Origin: Acidobacteriota bacterium
GTDB lineage: Bacteria > Actinomycetota > AC-67
Direction of reading: 5' to 3'
Assembly: GCA_016208485.1 (NCBI GenBank)
Contig: JACQXY010000046.1
Coordinates: 1-41,655 of the forward strand
Length of the DNA stretch: 41,655 nucleotides
Of this stretch, positions 9,021 to 17,365 are shown piece after piece. The notes beneath the pieces were generated by a model. The model made no database searches. It was not told the origin of the DNA and was given only the letters and a program-made list of their open reading frames with translations. The number at the start of each line of letters is the position of its first letter. Within the stretch, counting starts at the first letter, position 1. A program made the position numbers and the translations under genes.

Positions 9021-9737
9021 ATGGGCATGATCGCCGGGCTGCTCGAGATCGCGTTCCCCGCGCGCTGCGCCTCCTGTGGGCGCTGGGGCTCGCTGCCGCT
9101 GTGCGACGGGTGCGCGGCGCGCGTGCGATGGATCTCCGATCCGGTCTGCGACCGCTGCGGCCGGCCGGCGGCCGCTCCCGCCCGCAGGGCCACCGCCCTG
9201 CCCGACCGGCTCACCGCCGGCGCGCCCGGGGTCTGCGGCTCGTGCGCCGCCCACCCGCCCACATTCCGGCGCGCCCGGGCCCCGGCGGTCTACGCGGGCC
9301 CCGCGCGCGACGCGCTCATCCGGTTCAAGCTTGCCGGGGAGCGACGCGCCGCCCGAGGACTCGCCGAGGCGATGCTCGAGGTCTCCGGCGCCCTGGAGGC
9401 CGACGCCGTCTGCTTCGTGCCCTCGACGCGGCGCGGGTTGCGGGAGCGCGGGTTCAACCCCGCGGAGGCGCTCGCGCGCCGGGTGGCCCGGGGACGCGGC
9501 CTTCCTCTTGCCCCCCTGCTGCGCAAGCGGCGCGAGACGGCCGACCAGGCCGGCCTGCCGGCGGATGCTCGCCGCCGGAACCTCCTGGACGCCTTCGACT
9601 CGCGGGCGGCGCCCGCCCGGGTTCTCCTGGTCGACGATGTGATCACGACCGGGGCAACCGCCGGCGCCTGCACGAGCGCCCTGCTGCGCGCCGGCGCCCG
9701 CCAGGTGGACGTCCTGGCGTTCGCCCGCGCGCTGTGA
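9021..9737 (+). CDS. comF: ComF family protein (phosphoribosyltransferase domain)
   Basis: ComF-like protein of 238 residues with the usual layout. An N-terminal zinc ribbon supplies Cys pairs (CASCGRWGSLPLCDGC, then CDRCG and CGSC). A type I phosphoribosyltransferase domain follows, with the PRPP loop VLLVDDVITTGATAG. ComF supports DNA uptake in competent bacteria, but most actinobacterial members are uncharacterised and may serve repair or nucleotide metabolism. ATG 9021 is chosen because GMIAGLLEIAFPARC begins the family; ATG 8988 is possible but has its GGGGAG directly abutting. It lies upstream of the hpf leader RNA, the usual actinobacterial neighbourhood. Confidence 0.9.
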   Translation: MGMIAGLLEIAFPARCASCGRWGSLPLCDGCAARVRWISDPVCDRCGRPAAAPARRATALPDRLTAGAPGVCGSCAAHPPTFRRARAPAVYAGPARDALIRFKLAGERRAARGLAEAMLEVSGALEADAVCFVPSTRRGLRERGFNPAEALARRVARGRGLPLAPLLRKRRETADQAGLPADARRRNLLDAFDSRAAPARVLLVDDVITTGATAGACTSALLRAGARQVDVLAFARAL

Positions 9738-9791
9738 GGACTCATGCTCGGGAGCTTGCGCCCTCCTGTTCCCGTCGGGCGGGCCGCCGGG

Positions 9792-9797
9792 TAGAAT
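9792..9797 (+). promoter_or_regulatory. -10 box for the hpf leader RNA
   Basis: TAGAAT, followed 6-7 bases later by the beginning of a long structured stretch. No clear -35 is visible. It lies 55 bases after comF, so hpf can be transcribed independently. Confidence 0.45.
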
Positions 9798-9803
9798 CAA
9801 GTC

Positions 9804-10125
9804 GGGTTTCCGCCCGGGTCTGTGGTTGAGGCGGGACGGCTCGCGCCGCTCCGCCAAGTCGATGCCAGCGGCAGGCGAAACGACCCACGTAAGGCGACTC
9901 GCGGTCGCCGAGCATGGTGCCGCTTAGGAGTAAGTCCTGCCGTGGGGGGCCCGCCGGGCCCCACCGCGAGAGGGAGGCAGTGACCGGGGACGCCGGGCCC
10001 GGATGGGCCCGCCGGGGCGCCCCGTGCGCGATCCCCCGGCAGGCGAGTGTGGGGGCAAAGACCAGGTCAGCCGGGCGGGAACCCTCGTTTCGCCGGGCCT
10101 AGAGACGGCGAATCCGAACGCAGGA
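9804..10125 (+). ncRNA. raiA-motif-type structured RNA upstream of hpf
   Basis: A 330-base non-coding interval between comF and hpf is packed with hairpins: GCGG..CGGC/GCCG..CCGC near 9830-9855, GGCGAC/GTCGCC near 9894-9910, GGGGCCC/GGGCCCC near 9945-9965, and CGGGCCC/GGGCCCG near 9994-10015. Unpaired purine-rich conserved-looking segments also occur, such as GGCGAAACGACCCACGTAAG and GGGGGCAAAGACCAGGTCAG. raiA RNA is a described large ncRNA class found upstream of raiA/hpf genes in Actinobacteria and Firmicutes, and position and size match. Assignment is from context and structure by eye; both ends are approximate. Confidence 0.72.
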
Positions 10126-10132
10126 GGATGGC

Positions 10133-10729
10133 ATGCAGGTGATCGTCAAGGGTCGCCACACCGAGGTACCCGAGGCCCTGAAGGATCTTGCGGTTCGCAA
10201 GGTCGAGCGGGTCCGCCGGCTCTTCGATCGCATCCAGACGCTCGAGATCGAGTTCTCCGAGGAGCACAGCCCGCGGGTTTCTCGCAAGCACGCCGTCGAG
10301 GTCACCCTGACGACGAAGGGGCACCTGATCCGCGCCACGGCGGACGGCTCGGACCCCGCGAGCGCGATCGATGCGGTCGTGGACAAGATCGAGACCCAGC
10401 TTCGCAAGCTCAAGGGCAAGGCTACTCGCCGCGGCGCTCGGGCGTCCGAGAACGGGCGGTCCGGACGTGCGCGGGGATCTGGCGGCAATGGGATAGAATC
10501 CGGCGAGGAACCGGCAATCGGCGGCGAAGCCGTGGAAGGGGACTCGTCGGGGCCGCGTGTTTCTCGGGTGTCCCGGGTCGCGGTGAAGCCGATGACCCCG
10601 GAGGAGGCGATCCTCCAGATGGAGTCGCTCGGCCAGGACTTCTTGCTGTTCGTGAACGCCGAGAGCCAGCAGACGGGCGTCGTGTACCGCCGGCGCGACG
10701 GGTCTTTCGGGCTCGTGGAGCCCGACTGA
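10133..10729 (+). CDS. hpf: Long-form ribosome hibernation promoting factor
   Basis: Binds the 30S decoding region and drives formation of inactive 100S ribosome dimers under starvation. The 198-residue length is the long form. The N-terminal S30AE domain (MQVIVKGRHTEVPEALKDLA to about residue 100) is followed by a variable linker of about 45 residues. The C-terminal dimerisation domain (PMTPEEAILQMESLGQDFLL ... RRRDGSFGLVEPD) completes it. AGGAGG precedes ATG 10133. The gene follows the structured leader RNA and is followed 12 bases later by a response regulator. Confidence 0.96.
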   Translation: MQVIVKGRHTEVPEALKDLAVRKVERVRRLFDRIQTLEIEFSEEHSPRVSRKHAVEVTLTTKGHLIRATADGSDPASAIDAVVDKIETQLRKLKGKATRRGARASENGRSGRARGSGGNGIESGEEPAIGGEAVEGDSSGPRVSRVSRVAVKPMTPEEAILQMESLGQDFLLFVNAESQQTGVVYRRRDGSFGLVEPD

Positions 10730-10741
10730 GTTCCGGGGGTC

Positions 10742-11443
10742 GTGGTGGCTGAAGCCGAGACAGAGAAGACGAGTCCGAGCGACGAGAAGATCCGGGTCAT
10801 CATCGTTGACGATCACGCCCTGTTCCGCCGGGGCTTGCAGATGGTCCTCGATCAGGAAGAGGACATCGAGGTCGTCGGCGAGGCGAGCGATGGGTCCGAG
10901 GCGGTTGGGAAGGCCCAGGAGACGATGCCCGACATCGTCCTCATGGACGTGCGGATGCCGCGCCGTGGTGGGATCGAGGCGACCCGCCAGATCAAGGACC
11001 TCCTCCCGCACACCAAGGTCCTCATGCTCACGATCTCCGATGAGGAAGCCGATCTCTACGACGCGATCAAGGCCGGCGCGAGCGGCTACCTGCTGAAGGA
11101 GATCTCGATCGATGAGGTTGCCACGGCGGTGCGCTCGGTCCACGGCGGCCAGTCCTTGATCAGCCCCTCCATGGCCTCCAAGCTGCTGAGCGAGTTCGCG
11201 ACCATCGCCAAGAAGACCGACGAGAAGGCCACCGTCCCCCAGCCCCGCTTGACCGACCGCGAGATGGAGGTTCTCCGGCTCGTCGCACAGGGCCGCAACA
11301 ACCGCGACATAGCCAAGGAGCTCTTCATCAGCGAGAACACCGTCAAGAACCACATCCGCAACATCCTCGAGAAGCTCCACCTGCACTCTCGCATGGAGGC
11401 CGTCGTCTACGCCGTGCGCGAGAAGCTCCTCGAGATCAAGTAG
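10742..11443 (+). CDS. NarL/FixJ-family response regulator
   Basis: Two-domain DNA-binding regulator, 233 residues. The receiver domain (residues about 17-135) has the acidic pair in [12 protein letters not shown], the phosphoacceptor Asp in [10 protein letters not shown], the Thr/Ser in MLTISDEE and the Lys in YLLKEI. The C-terminal LuxR-type helix-turn-helix is [20 protein letters not shown] ... [21 protein letters not shown] 10742 and GTG 10745 are both possible; GGGGG sits just upstream. No histidine kinase is adjacent, so it is an orphan within the hpf-secA cluster. Its 12-base distance from hpf suggests co-transcription. Confidence 0.93.
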   Translation: MVAEAETEKTSPSDEKIRVIIVDDHALFRRGLQMVLDQEEDIEVVGEASDGSEAVGKAQETMPDIVLMDVRMPRRGGIEATRQIKDLLPHTKVLMLTISDEEADLYDAIKAGASGYLLKEISIDEVATAVRSVHGGQSLISPSMASKLLSEFATIAKKTDEKATVPQPRLTDREMEVLRLVAQGRNNRDIAKELFISENTVKNHIRNILEKLHLHSRMEAVVYAVREKLLEIK

Positions 11444-11513
11444 GACGACGGGAATTCCCGGCCGGCGCTCCCTCCGGGTGTCCGAGCCACGTGCGCCGCG
11501 GACCCCGCGTTGC

Positions 11514-11519
11514 GATAAT
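11514..11519 (+). promoter_or_regulatory. -10 box for secA, possibly leaderless
   Basis: GATAAT ends 6 bases before the secA ATG and no Shine-Dalgarno sequence is visible. A transcript from this box would begin at or very near the start codon. Confidence 0.4.
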
Positions 11520-11525
11520 GGCCCC

Positions 11526-14198
11526 ATGTCCATACTCCAGAAGATCCTGCGGTTCGGCGAGGGCCGGCGGCTGAAGGAAGCCGGCCGGATCAAGAACGCC
11601 GTCAACGCGCTCGAGCCGGAGATGAAAGCGCGCTCCGACGCCGACCTGCGTGAGCTGACGACCCTCTTCCGCAAGCGCCTGGCCGACGGAGAGGATCTCG
11701 ACGACCTGATCCCGGAGGCCTTCGCCGCCGTGCGCGAGGCCGCCCTGCGCACGCTCGGCCAGCGCCACTTCGACGTGCAGGTCGTCGGCGGCGTCGCCTT
11801 GCACCGCGGGCTCATCTCCGAGATGAAGACCGGCGAGGGCAAGACCCTCGTCGCTACTCTCCCCGCCTACCTGAACGCCCTGGGGGGCAAGGGCGTGCAC
11901 GTCGTCACGGTGAACGACTACCTCGCCAAACGCGACGCGCAGTGGATGGGGGCGGTCTACCGCTTCCTCGGGCTCTCGGTGGGCCTGATCCAGGCGCAGA
12001 TGCGGCCCGAGGAGCGCCTGCCGGCCTACGCCGCCGACATCACCTACGGCACGAACAACGAGTTCGGCTTCGACTATCTGCGCGACAACATGGCGATGCG
12101 GCCCCAGGACCGGGTCCAGCGCGGGCACAACTTCGGGATCGTCGACGAGGTGGACTCGATCCTGATCGACGAGGCGCGCACCCCGCTCATCATCTCCGGA
12201 CCGGCCGAGGAGTCGGCGAAGTGGTACCAGGTGTTCGCTCGCCAGGTCGCGCCGCGCCTGCATCCCGAGTCCGACTACGAGGTCGACGAGAAGAAGCGCA
12301 CGGTCGCGATCAGCGAGGTCGGGGTCCACAAGGTCGAGCAGATCCTCGGGATCGAGAACCTCTACGACAACGTCTCCAGCCAGCTCGTCCACTACCTGAT
12401 GAACGCCCTCCGCGCGAAGGAGCTGTACAAGCGCGACGTCGAGTACATCGTGAAGGACGGCGAGATCCTGATCGTGGACGAGTTCACCGGCCGGATCCTC
12501 CACGGCCGGCGCTACTCCGAGGGCATGCACCAGGCGATCGAGGCGAAGGAGGGCGTGCGGATCAAGGAGGAGAACGTCACCCTCGCCACGATCACGATCC
12601 AGAACTACTTCCGCATGTACTCCAAGCTCGGCGGCATGACCGGCACCGCGCTCACCGAGGCAGCCGAGTTCGAGCACACCTACAAGATGGGCGTGCTCCC
12701 GATCCCTACGAACCGGCCGATGGTCCGCGCCGACGAGGCGGACGTCGTCTACAAGACCGAGGAGGCGAAGTTCGAGGCGGTTGCCACGGACATCGTCGAG
12801 CGGAGCGAGCGCGGCCAGCCCGTGCTCGTCGGCACGATCTCGATCGAGAAGTCGGAGAAGCTCTCGCGAATGCTCGACAAGCGCGGGGTGGCGCACCACG
12901 TCCTGAACGCCAAGCACCACGAGAAGGAGGCCTACATCATCGCCCAGGCCGGGCGGAAGGGCGCGGTCACGGTGGCCACCAACATGGCCGGCCGCGGGGT
13001 GGACATCATCCTCGGCGGCAACCCGGAGTTCGAGATCAAGCTGCGGCTCGCGGCCGAGGGGCTGGAGCCGGAGACCGAGGAGTACGACCGCGAGCTGAAG
13101 CGCGGCCTCGCGGCGGCGCGCCCCGCATGGGAGCGCGAGCACGAGGAGGTCGTCGCGCTCGGCGGCCTCTACGTCCTCGGGACCGAGCGCCACGAGTCCC
13201 GCCGGATCGACAACCAGCTTCGCGGGCGGTCGGGCCGCCAGGGCGACCCCGGGGAGAGCCGCTTCTACCTCTCGCTCGAGGACGAGCTGATGCGTCTCTT
13301 CGCGACCGGGTTCGTCACGCGGGTGATGGACCGGCTGAAGATCCCCGACGACGTGCCGATCGAGGCGAAGATGGTTTCCCGGGCGATCGAGCGCGCCCAG
13401 CGCCAGGTCGAGGCGCGTAACTTCGAGATCCGCAAGAACGTGCTCAAGTACGACGACGTCATCAACAAGCAGCGCGAGGTCATCTACGCCGAGCGGAACC
13501 GGATCCTCGACGGCGAGAGCCTGCGCGACCAGGCGGTGTCCTTCGTCGAGGAGGTCGTCGGCGGCACGGTGATGCAGTTCGTGACGCCCGAGATCCTCCC
13601 GGAGGAGTGGGACCTCGAGGGGCTGCACAAGGCGATCCAGGCGATCTACCCGACCACCTGGTCCCCGGGAGGATTCGACGCGTCGGCCGGCTCGACCGAC
13701 GGCCTGGCCGAGGAGCTGTCGAGCGAGGCTCTCGCGCTCTACGAGCGCCGCGAGTCCGAGATCGGGGTCGAGCAGTTCCGCGACATCGAGCGCCAGGTGC
13801 TCCTCCGGGTCCTGGACGGCAAGTGGCGCGAGCACATCTACGAGATCGACTACCTCCAGGAGGGCATCGGCCTGCGCGCGATCGGCCAGCGCGACCCCTT
13901 GATCGAGTTCCAGCGCGAGGCCTACGAGATGTTCCAGGGGATGAACGAGTCCATCAAGGAGGACTTCATCCGCTACCTGTTCCACGTCCAGGTGATCCGC
14001 GAGCAGCCGGCCGAGGAGACCCGCACGCAGGCGCAGCAGGCACGGATGCGGTTCCTCCACGGCGAGCAGGCGGAGCAGGCCGCGGTCGCCGAAACCGCGC
14101 GCTCGGACAAGGTCCCCCGCAACGCCCCCTGCCCCTGCGGGAGCGGCCGCAAGTACAAGAAGTGCCACGGCGCGCCGACCGGCGCGCCCACGCGCTGA
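11526..14198 (+). CDS. secA: Preprotein translocase ATPase SecA
   Basis: ATP-driven motor that pushes unfolded preproteins through SecYEG at the membrane. The 890-residue length is normal. Walker A is MKTGEGKT at about 100-107, with [13 protein letters not shown] near 207 as the DEAD-type Walker B. The preprotein cross-linking and helicase domain 2 motifs follow ([10 protein letters not shown], then [20 protein letters not shown]). The C-terminal zinc motif [17 protein letters not shown] binds SecB or ribosomes in other bacteria. ATG 11526 is preferred over an upstream GTG because the protein begins [18 protein letters not shown] there. Confidence 0.98.
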   Translation: MSILQKILRFGEGRRLKEAGRIKNAVNALEPEMKARSDADLRELTTLFRKRLADGEDLDDLIPEAFAAVREAALRTLGQRHFDVQVVGGVALHRGLISEMKTGEGKTLVATLPAYLNALGGKGVHVVTVNDYLAKRDAQWMGAVYRFLGLSVGLIQAQMRPEERLPAYAADITYGTNNEFGFDYLRDNMAMRPQDRVQRGHNFGIVDEVDSILIDEARTPLIISGPAEESAKWYQVFARQVAPRLHPESDYEVDEKKRTVAISEVGVHKVEQILGIENLYDNVSSQLVHYLMNALRAKELYKRDVEYIVKDGEILIVDEFTGRILHGRRYSEGMHQAIEAKEGVRIKEENVTLATITIQNYFRMYSKLGGMTGTALTEAAEFEHTYKMGVLPIPTNRPMVRADEADVVYKTEEAKFEAVATDIVERSERGQPVLVGTISIEKSEKLSRMLDKRGVAHHVLNAKHHEKEAYIIAQAGRKGAVTVATNMAGRGVDIILGGNPEFEIKLRLAAEGLEPETEEYDRELKRGLAAARPAWEREHEEVVALGGLYVLGTERHESRRIDNQLRGRSGRQGDPGESRFYLSLEDELMRLFATGFVTRVMDRLKIPDDVPIEAKMVSRAIERAQRQVEARNFEIRKNVLKYDDVINKQREVIYAERNRILDGESLRDQAVSFVEEVVGGTVMQFVTPEILPEEWDLEGLHKAIQAIYPTTWSPGGFDASAGSTDGLAEELSSEALALYERRESEIGVEQFRDIERQVLLRVLDGKWREHIYEIDYLQEGIGLRAIGQRDPLIEFQREAYEMFQGMNESIKEDFIRYLFHVQVIREQPAEETRTQAQQARMRFLHGEQAEQAAVAETARSDKVPRNAPCPCGSGRKYKKCHGAPTGAPTR

Positions 14199-14214
14199 TC
14201 CGCTCGCCGACCGG

Positions 14215-14251
14215 TTGACTCGCCGGAGTCGGAGTGGTATGCTAGCATACC
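14215..14251 (+). promoter_or_regulatory. vapB promoter with perfect palindromic operator
   Basis: TTGACT (14215-14220) and TATGCT (14238-14243) are separated by 17 bases. A perfect 16-bp palindrome, GGTATGCTAGCATACC at 14236-14251, covers the -10 box and touches the vapB ATG at 14252. The arrangement indicates a leaderless mRNA repressed by the VapB/VapBC complex binding the palindrome. Confidence 0.75.
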
Positions 14252-14476
14252 ATGAAGCGCACGACGGTGAAACTCCCCGATGAGCTCGACGCGAAGCTCC
14301 GGCACGAGGCGTCGCGTCGCGGAACGACCATCTCGGAAGTGACGCGGGAGGCGATTGAGTCGCACCTCGGCGGCGGCGGGCGGCGGCGACTGATCGCGGC
14401 CGGATCGGGGCGGAGCGGCCGCCGGGATACCGCGCGCCGCATCGAGGAGATCCTGCGGCAGGAGGCTCGCAGATAA
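14252..14476 (+). CDS. vapB: VapB-type ribbon-helix-helix antitoxin
   Basis: A 74-residue antitoxin. The N-terminal ribbon-helix-helix (MKRTTVKLPDELDAKLRHEA, then TTISEVTREAIESHL) binds DNA. The Arg-rich C-terminal half (DTARRIEEILRQEARR) would neutralise the PIN toxin. The ATG directly follows the palindromic operator, so the message is probably leaderless. The TAA stop (14474-14476) overlaps the presumed toxin start, where ATA replaces the expected ATG. Confidence 0.85.
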   Translation: MKRTTVKLPDELDAKLRHEASRRGTTISEVTREAIESHLGGGGRRRLIAAGSGRSGRRDTARRIEEILRQEARR

Positions 14477-14886
14477 CCCTCATCGTCGATTCGGGACCGC
14501 TCTACGCCTACGTGGACCGGGACGACCGAGACCACGAGGCGAGCCTGACGCTCCTCGAATCCCACCGGGGTCCGCTCATCGTGCCGCAATTGGTCGTCAC
14601 AGAGGTCGCGTACCTGCTCGAAACCCGCCTTGGTCCGGATTCCGAGGTCCGGTTCCTCGGAGATCTGGCGTCCGGGAACTTCCTGACCGATCCGGTTCTC
14701 CCAGGCGACTGGATGCGGATCGCCGAGTTGGTCGCCGAGTACAGGGACTTGCCTCTCGGAACCGTCGACGCCTCGGTTGTTGCCACCGCGGAGCGGCTTG
14801 GCGCGAGCGCGATCGCCACGCTGGACCGGAGGCACTTCGCGGTCGTCCGGCCGGCTCACGTCGCGGCGTTGGAGATTCTCCCGTGA
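14473..14886 (+). CDS. vapC: VapC PIN-domain toxin with non-standard start codon
   Basis: PIN-fold ribonuclease toxin, about 137 residues. LIVDSGPLYAYVDRDD carries the first catalytic Asp, VTEVAYLLETR the conserved Glu, TVDASVVATAERLG the third acidic position and ATLDRRHF the last. The expected start, four bases overlapping the vapB stop as ATGA, reads ATAA here, so the only codon giving a full-length protein is ATA 14473. The next in-frame standard start, GTG 14512, would remove the first catalytic Asp. Either AUA is used inefficiently or the toxin has been silenced by one substitution. Confidence 0.75.
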   Translation: MTLIVDSGPLYAYVDRDDRDHEASLTLLESHRGPLIVPQLVVTEVAYLLETRLGPDSEVRFLGDLASGNFLTDPVLPGDWMRIAELVAEYRDLPLGTVDASVVATAERLGASAIATLDRRHFAVVRPAHVAALEILP

Positions 14887-14933
14887 CCGCCGGCGCGGCA
14901 GCGAATTCGCTTCCTCGCCGATGCAGGCCGGGG

Positions 14934-14939
14934 GTAGAC
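14934..14939 (+). promoter_or_regulatory. -10 box for the ABC-2 transporter operon
   Basis: TAGACT lies 22 bases upstream of ATG 14962, in the short gap after vapC. No -35 match is evident. Confidence 0.35.
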
Positions 14940-14961
14940 TCCCGGCGGGCCTGACCCCTGA

Positions 14962-15792
14962 ATGACCATGATCGAGTGCGAAGGCGTTCACAAGACTTAC
15001 CGAGTGCGCGAGCGCCCCGGGTGGTTTCGGCGTGGCGCGCGCCGCGAGGTTCCCGCGGTTCGAGGCGTCAGTCTCTCGGTCGCCCGCGGGGAGGTCGTCG
15101 GGCTCCTCGGTCCGAACGGTGCCGGCAAGACCACGCTCCTGAAGATCATCTCCACCCTGCTGCTGCCTGATGAGGGAACGGTCCGGATGGCCGGCGCGGA
15201 CATCGTCCGGCAGCCGCGTGAGGCCCGCCGGCGTCTGGGACTTGTTCCCGTCGGGGATCGAAGCCTCCACTGGAAGCTCACCGGTGCGGAGAACCTCGAT
15301 CTCTACGGGGGCCTCTTCGATCTGCCGAGGGCCGAGACGAAGCGCCGGGCCAGCGCTCTTCTGGCCAAGGTGGGACTCGCGGACTTCGCCCACGTCGCGG
15401 TCGAGAAGTACTCGACCGGCATGCGGAAGCGCCTGATGCTCTCGCGCGCGCTTCTGCATGAGCCGAGCGTCCTGATCCTCGATGAGCCCACCGCGGGTCT
15501 CGACGTCGCTGGGAAGCGCGACCTCTGGGCTCTGCTCCGGTCTCTCGCCGGCGAGGTCGCGGTGACCGTTCTCCTCGCCACTCACGACATGGAGGAGGCC
15601 GAGACGGTCCCCGACCGCCTCGTGATGATCTGCTCAGGGAGGTTGCACGCGGAGGGGACCCCGGCCGATCTTCGGGCAAAGGCAGCCCTCCTGCGGCGGT
15701 TCCCCGAAGCGATCCGAGTTGAGCGGCGGGAGCCCAATCTCGGCGATGTGTTCCTCGCTCTCGCCGGAGCACCGCTCGGGGACGCGGAGTGA
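14962..15792 (+). CDS. ABC-2 type transporter ATP-binding protein
   Basis: A 276-residue ATPase subunit. Walker A is GPNGAGKTTLLK, the signature EKYSTGMRKRLMLSRAL, Walker B SVLILDEPTAGLD and the H-loop LLATHDMEEAE. An insertion of basic/aromatic residues (RERPGWFRRGARREVPAVRG) between the first strands is typical of the daunorubicin-resistance/ABC-2 subclass. It is the first gene of a three-gene operon with two permeases; its TGA overlaps the next GTG. Substrate unknown; drug, polysaccharide or peptide export are all possible. Confidence 0.92.
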   Translation: MTMIECEGVHKTYRVRERPGWFRRGARREVPAVRGVSLSVARGEVVGLLGPNGAGKTTLLKIISTLLLPDEGTVRMAGADIVRQPREARRRLGLVPVGDRSLHWKLTGAENLDLYGGLFDLPRAETKRRASALLAKVGLADFAHVAVEKYSTGMRKRLMLSRALLHEPSVLILDEPTAGLDVAGKRDLWALLRSLAGEVAVTVLLATHDMEEAETVPDRLVMICSGRLHAEGTPADLRAKAALLRRFPEAIRVERREPNLGDVFLALAGAPLGDAE

Positions 15793-16547
15793 GAGCGGTC
15801 GGCGCGCTGCTGCGCAAGGAGCTGCTGCAGCACCGGGCGTATCCGCTCGACATGGTGAGCCTGGCGCTGAGCCCGTTCCTGATCATCGCCCCGTTCGTGC
15901 TCGTGGCCGGTGTCTACGGGGACAGGCATCTCCTCGCCTCGGTGGCGGTCGGTCTCGTCCTCTGGTACTGGCTCTCGATGTATCTCTGGGGTGTGGGGTT
16001 CGGGGTCCGGGACGAAATCCAGCAAGGGGTTCTCGAGGCGCTGGCGGCCACGCCGGCGCGCCTCTGGGCCATGCTCGCCGCGAAGGCGCTCGACGGGGCG
16101 CTCGTCAACCTCTACGTCACGATTGCCACGCTGGCGCTTCTTCGGATCGTCGCCGGGGTGGCGCCGTCGGGGTCGGCGGCGGGCTTCGCGCTCGTCTTCG
16201 GTGCCGCCGGGCTGGCTCTCTCGGGGTTCTCCGCCCTCTACGCGGCGCTTGTCCTCGTGACGCGACAGGCGGCCACTTTGGGGAGCATCTCCCAGCAGGT
16301 CATGGGGATCGCCTCGGGGATGACCGCCCCGACATCGGTGCTTCCTCGCGCGGTGCGGTACCTGAGCGCGCTCCTGCCGTTGACCTACGCGATCCGGGGC
16401 GCGCGGCTCGCTCTGCGCGGGGTCGTCCCGTGGGCGGACGTGTCGCTCCTGGCGGGTCTTGGCGCGGGGTTGTGGCTCCTGAGCGGTGCGCTGCTCGCGC
16501 GAGCCGAGCGAGCGGTGAGGCGGACCGGCTCCTGGGGCGAGTACTGA
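15789..16547 (+). CDS. ABC-2 type transporter permease (first)
   Basis: A 252-residue membrane protein with about six hydrophobic segments, for example SPFLIIAPFVLVAGVYG, VGLVLWYWLSMYLWGVGFG and LLAGLGAGLWLLSGALL. The GVLEALAATPARLWAM segment, the coupling-helix region between helices 2 and 3, is characteristic of ABC-2 permeases. GTG 15789 overlaps the ATPase stop. It pairs with the following permease to form a heterodimeric membrane domain. Confidence 0.88.
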   Translation: MRAVGALLRKELLQHRAYPLDMVSLALSPFLIIAPFVLVAGVYGDRHLLASVAVGLVLWYWLSMYLWGVGFGVRDEIQQGVLEALAATPARLWAMLAAKALDGALVNLYVTIATLALLRIVAGVAPSGSAAGFALVFGAAGLALSGFSALYAALVLVTRQAATLGSISQQVMGIASGMTAPTSVLPRAVRYLSALLPLTYAIRGARLALRGVVPWADVSLLAGLGAGLWLLSGALLARAERAVRRTGSWGEY

Positions 16548-17365
16548 TGTCCGCGCTGGTTCGCGCCGCGACGTCCCACGGGCTTGCCAGCCTTCGGGGC
16601 CTCAGCCGTTACCGGATGGAGTTCGTCGGCGCGACGGCCGGCCCGCTGATCTGGGTCGCCGGCGCCTTGCTCACGATCCACTACGCGCGGCAGCTCGGGC
16701 TCGGTGATGGATTCGAGCGGGTCACCGGACTGACGGGCGCTCGGGCGGCCGCGTACTTCCTCGCGGGCGCCGTGTACTGGAACTACGTCGAGGGTGTCTG
16801 GAGCCTGGCGATGGGCGTGCGCGGAAGCATGCGCGCCGGGACCCTGGAATCGCTCTGGGCGACCCCTGCGCCGCGACTGGCGATGATCCTCGGCTGGTCG
16901 GCCGGGGGACTCGCCGCCGTCAGCTTCCAATCGGTGGCGGGGTTCGCGCTCCTCCTCGTCCTGGCCGGCGGATCGATCGCCGGTTGGAGCCTTGCCGCGG
17001 GGGTGCTCATCGCGTCGGTCCTCGCGGCCTACGGGATGGCCTTCGTGCTCGCGGGCCTGACGCTGCGCTTCAAGGACGCCGAGTCCATCCTCGGCATGGT
17101 CGGGAACGCGGCGCCGCTCCTCGGCGGCGTCATCTTTCCCGTTGCGCTCCTGCCGATGCCGCTCCGCGTCGCGAGCTATCTCTTCCCCTTCACGTACGGC
17201 GCCGACGCGGTGCGCGCCGCGGCACTCGGGAGTCGCACGCTCTTCGATCTGCGAGCCGAGCTGGCGGTGATCGCCGCGATGAGCGTCCTCCTCCCGCTCG
17301 CCGGGTGGCGGTTGTTCTTGCGCATCGAAAAGGCCAGCCGGTTGCGCGGGCTCGAGGGATTCTAG
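16547..17365 (+). CDS. ABC-2 type transporter permease (second)
   Basis: A 272-residue membrane protein, ATG 16547 overlapping the preceding stop (TGATG). It contains an ABC-2 coupling segment (MRAGTLESLWATPAPRLAMI) and about six membrane helices, with the family-typical SYLFPFTYGADAVRAAALGS near the C-terminus. It ends ASRLRGLEGF. Its last bases overlap the stop codon of the convergent LuxR-type gene (CTAG shared). A decayed copy of its 3' end is found at about 26057-26163, in the same position next to a second LuxR-type gene. Confidence 0.88.
   Translation: MSALVRAATSHGLASLRGLSRYRMEFVGATAGPLIWVAGALLTIHYARQLGLGDGFERVTGLTGARAAAYFLAGAVYWNYVEGVWSLAMGVRGSMRAGTLESLWATPAPRLAMILGWSAGGLAAVSFQSVAGFALLLVLAGGSIAGWSLAAGVLIASVLAAYGMAFVLAGLTLRFKDAESILGMVGNAAPLLGGVIFPVALLPMPLRVASYLFPFTYGADAVRAAALGSRTLFDLRAELAVIAAMSVLLPLAGWRLFLRIEKASRLRGLEGF

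Noticed and set aside
11436..14483. A 1015-codon open frame antisense to secA
   Set aside because: It is a mirror of the G/C-ending codons of secA, Leu/Asp/Val/Arg-biased with no family motif; secA on the other strand is unambiguous.
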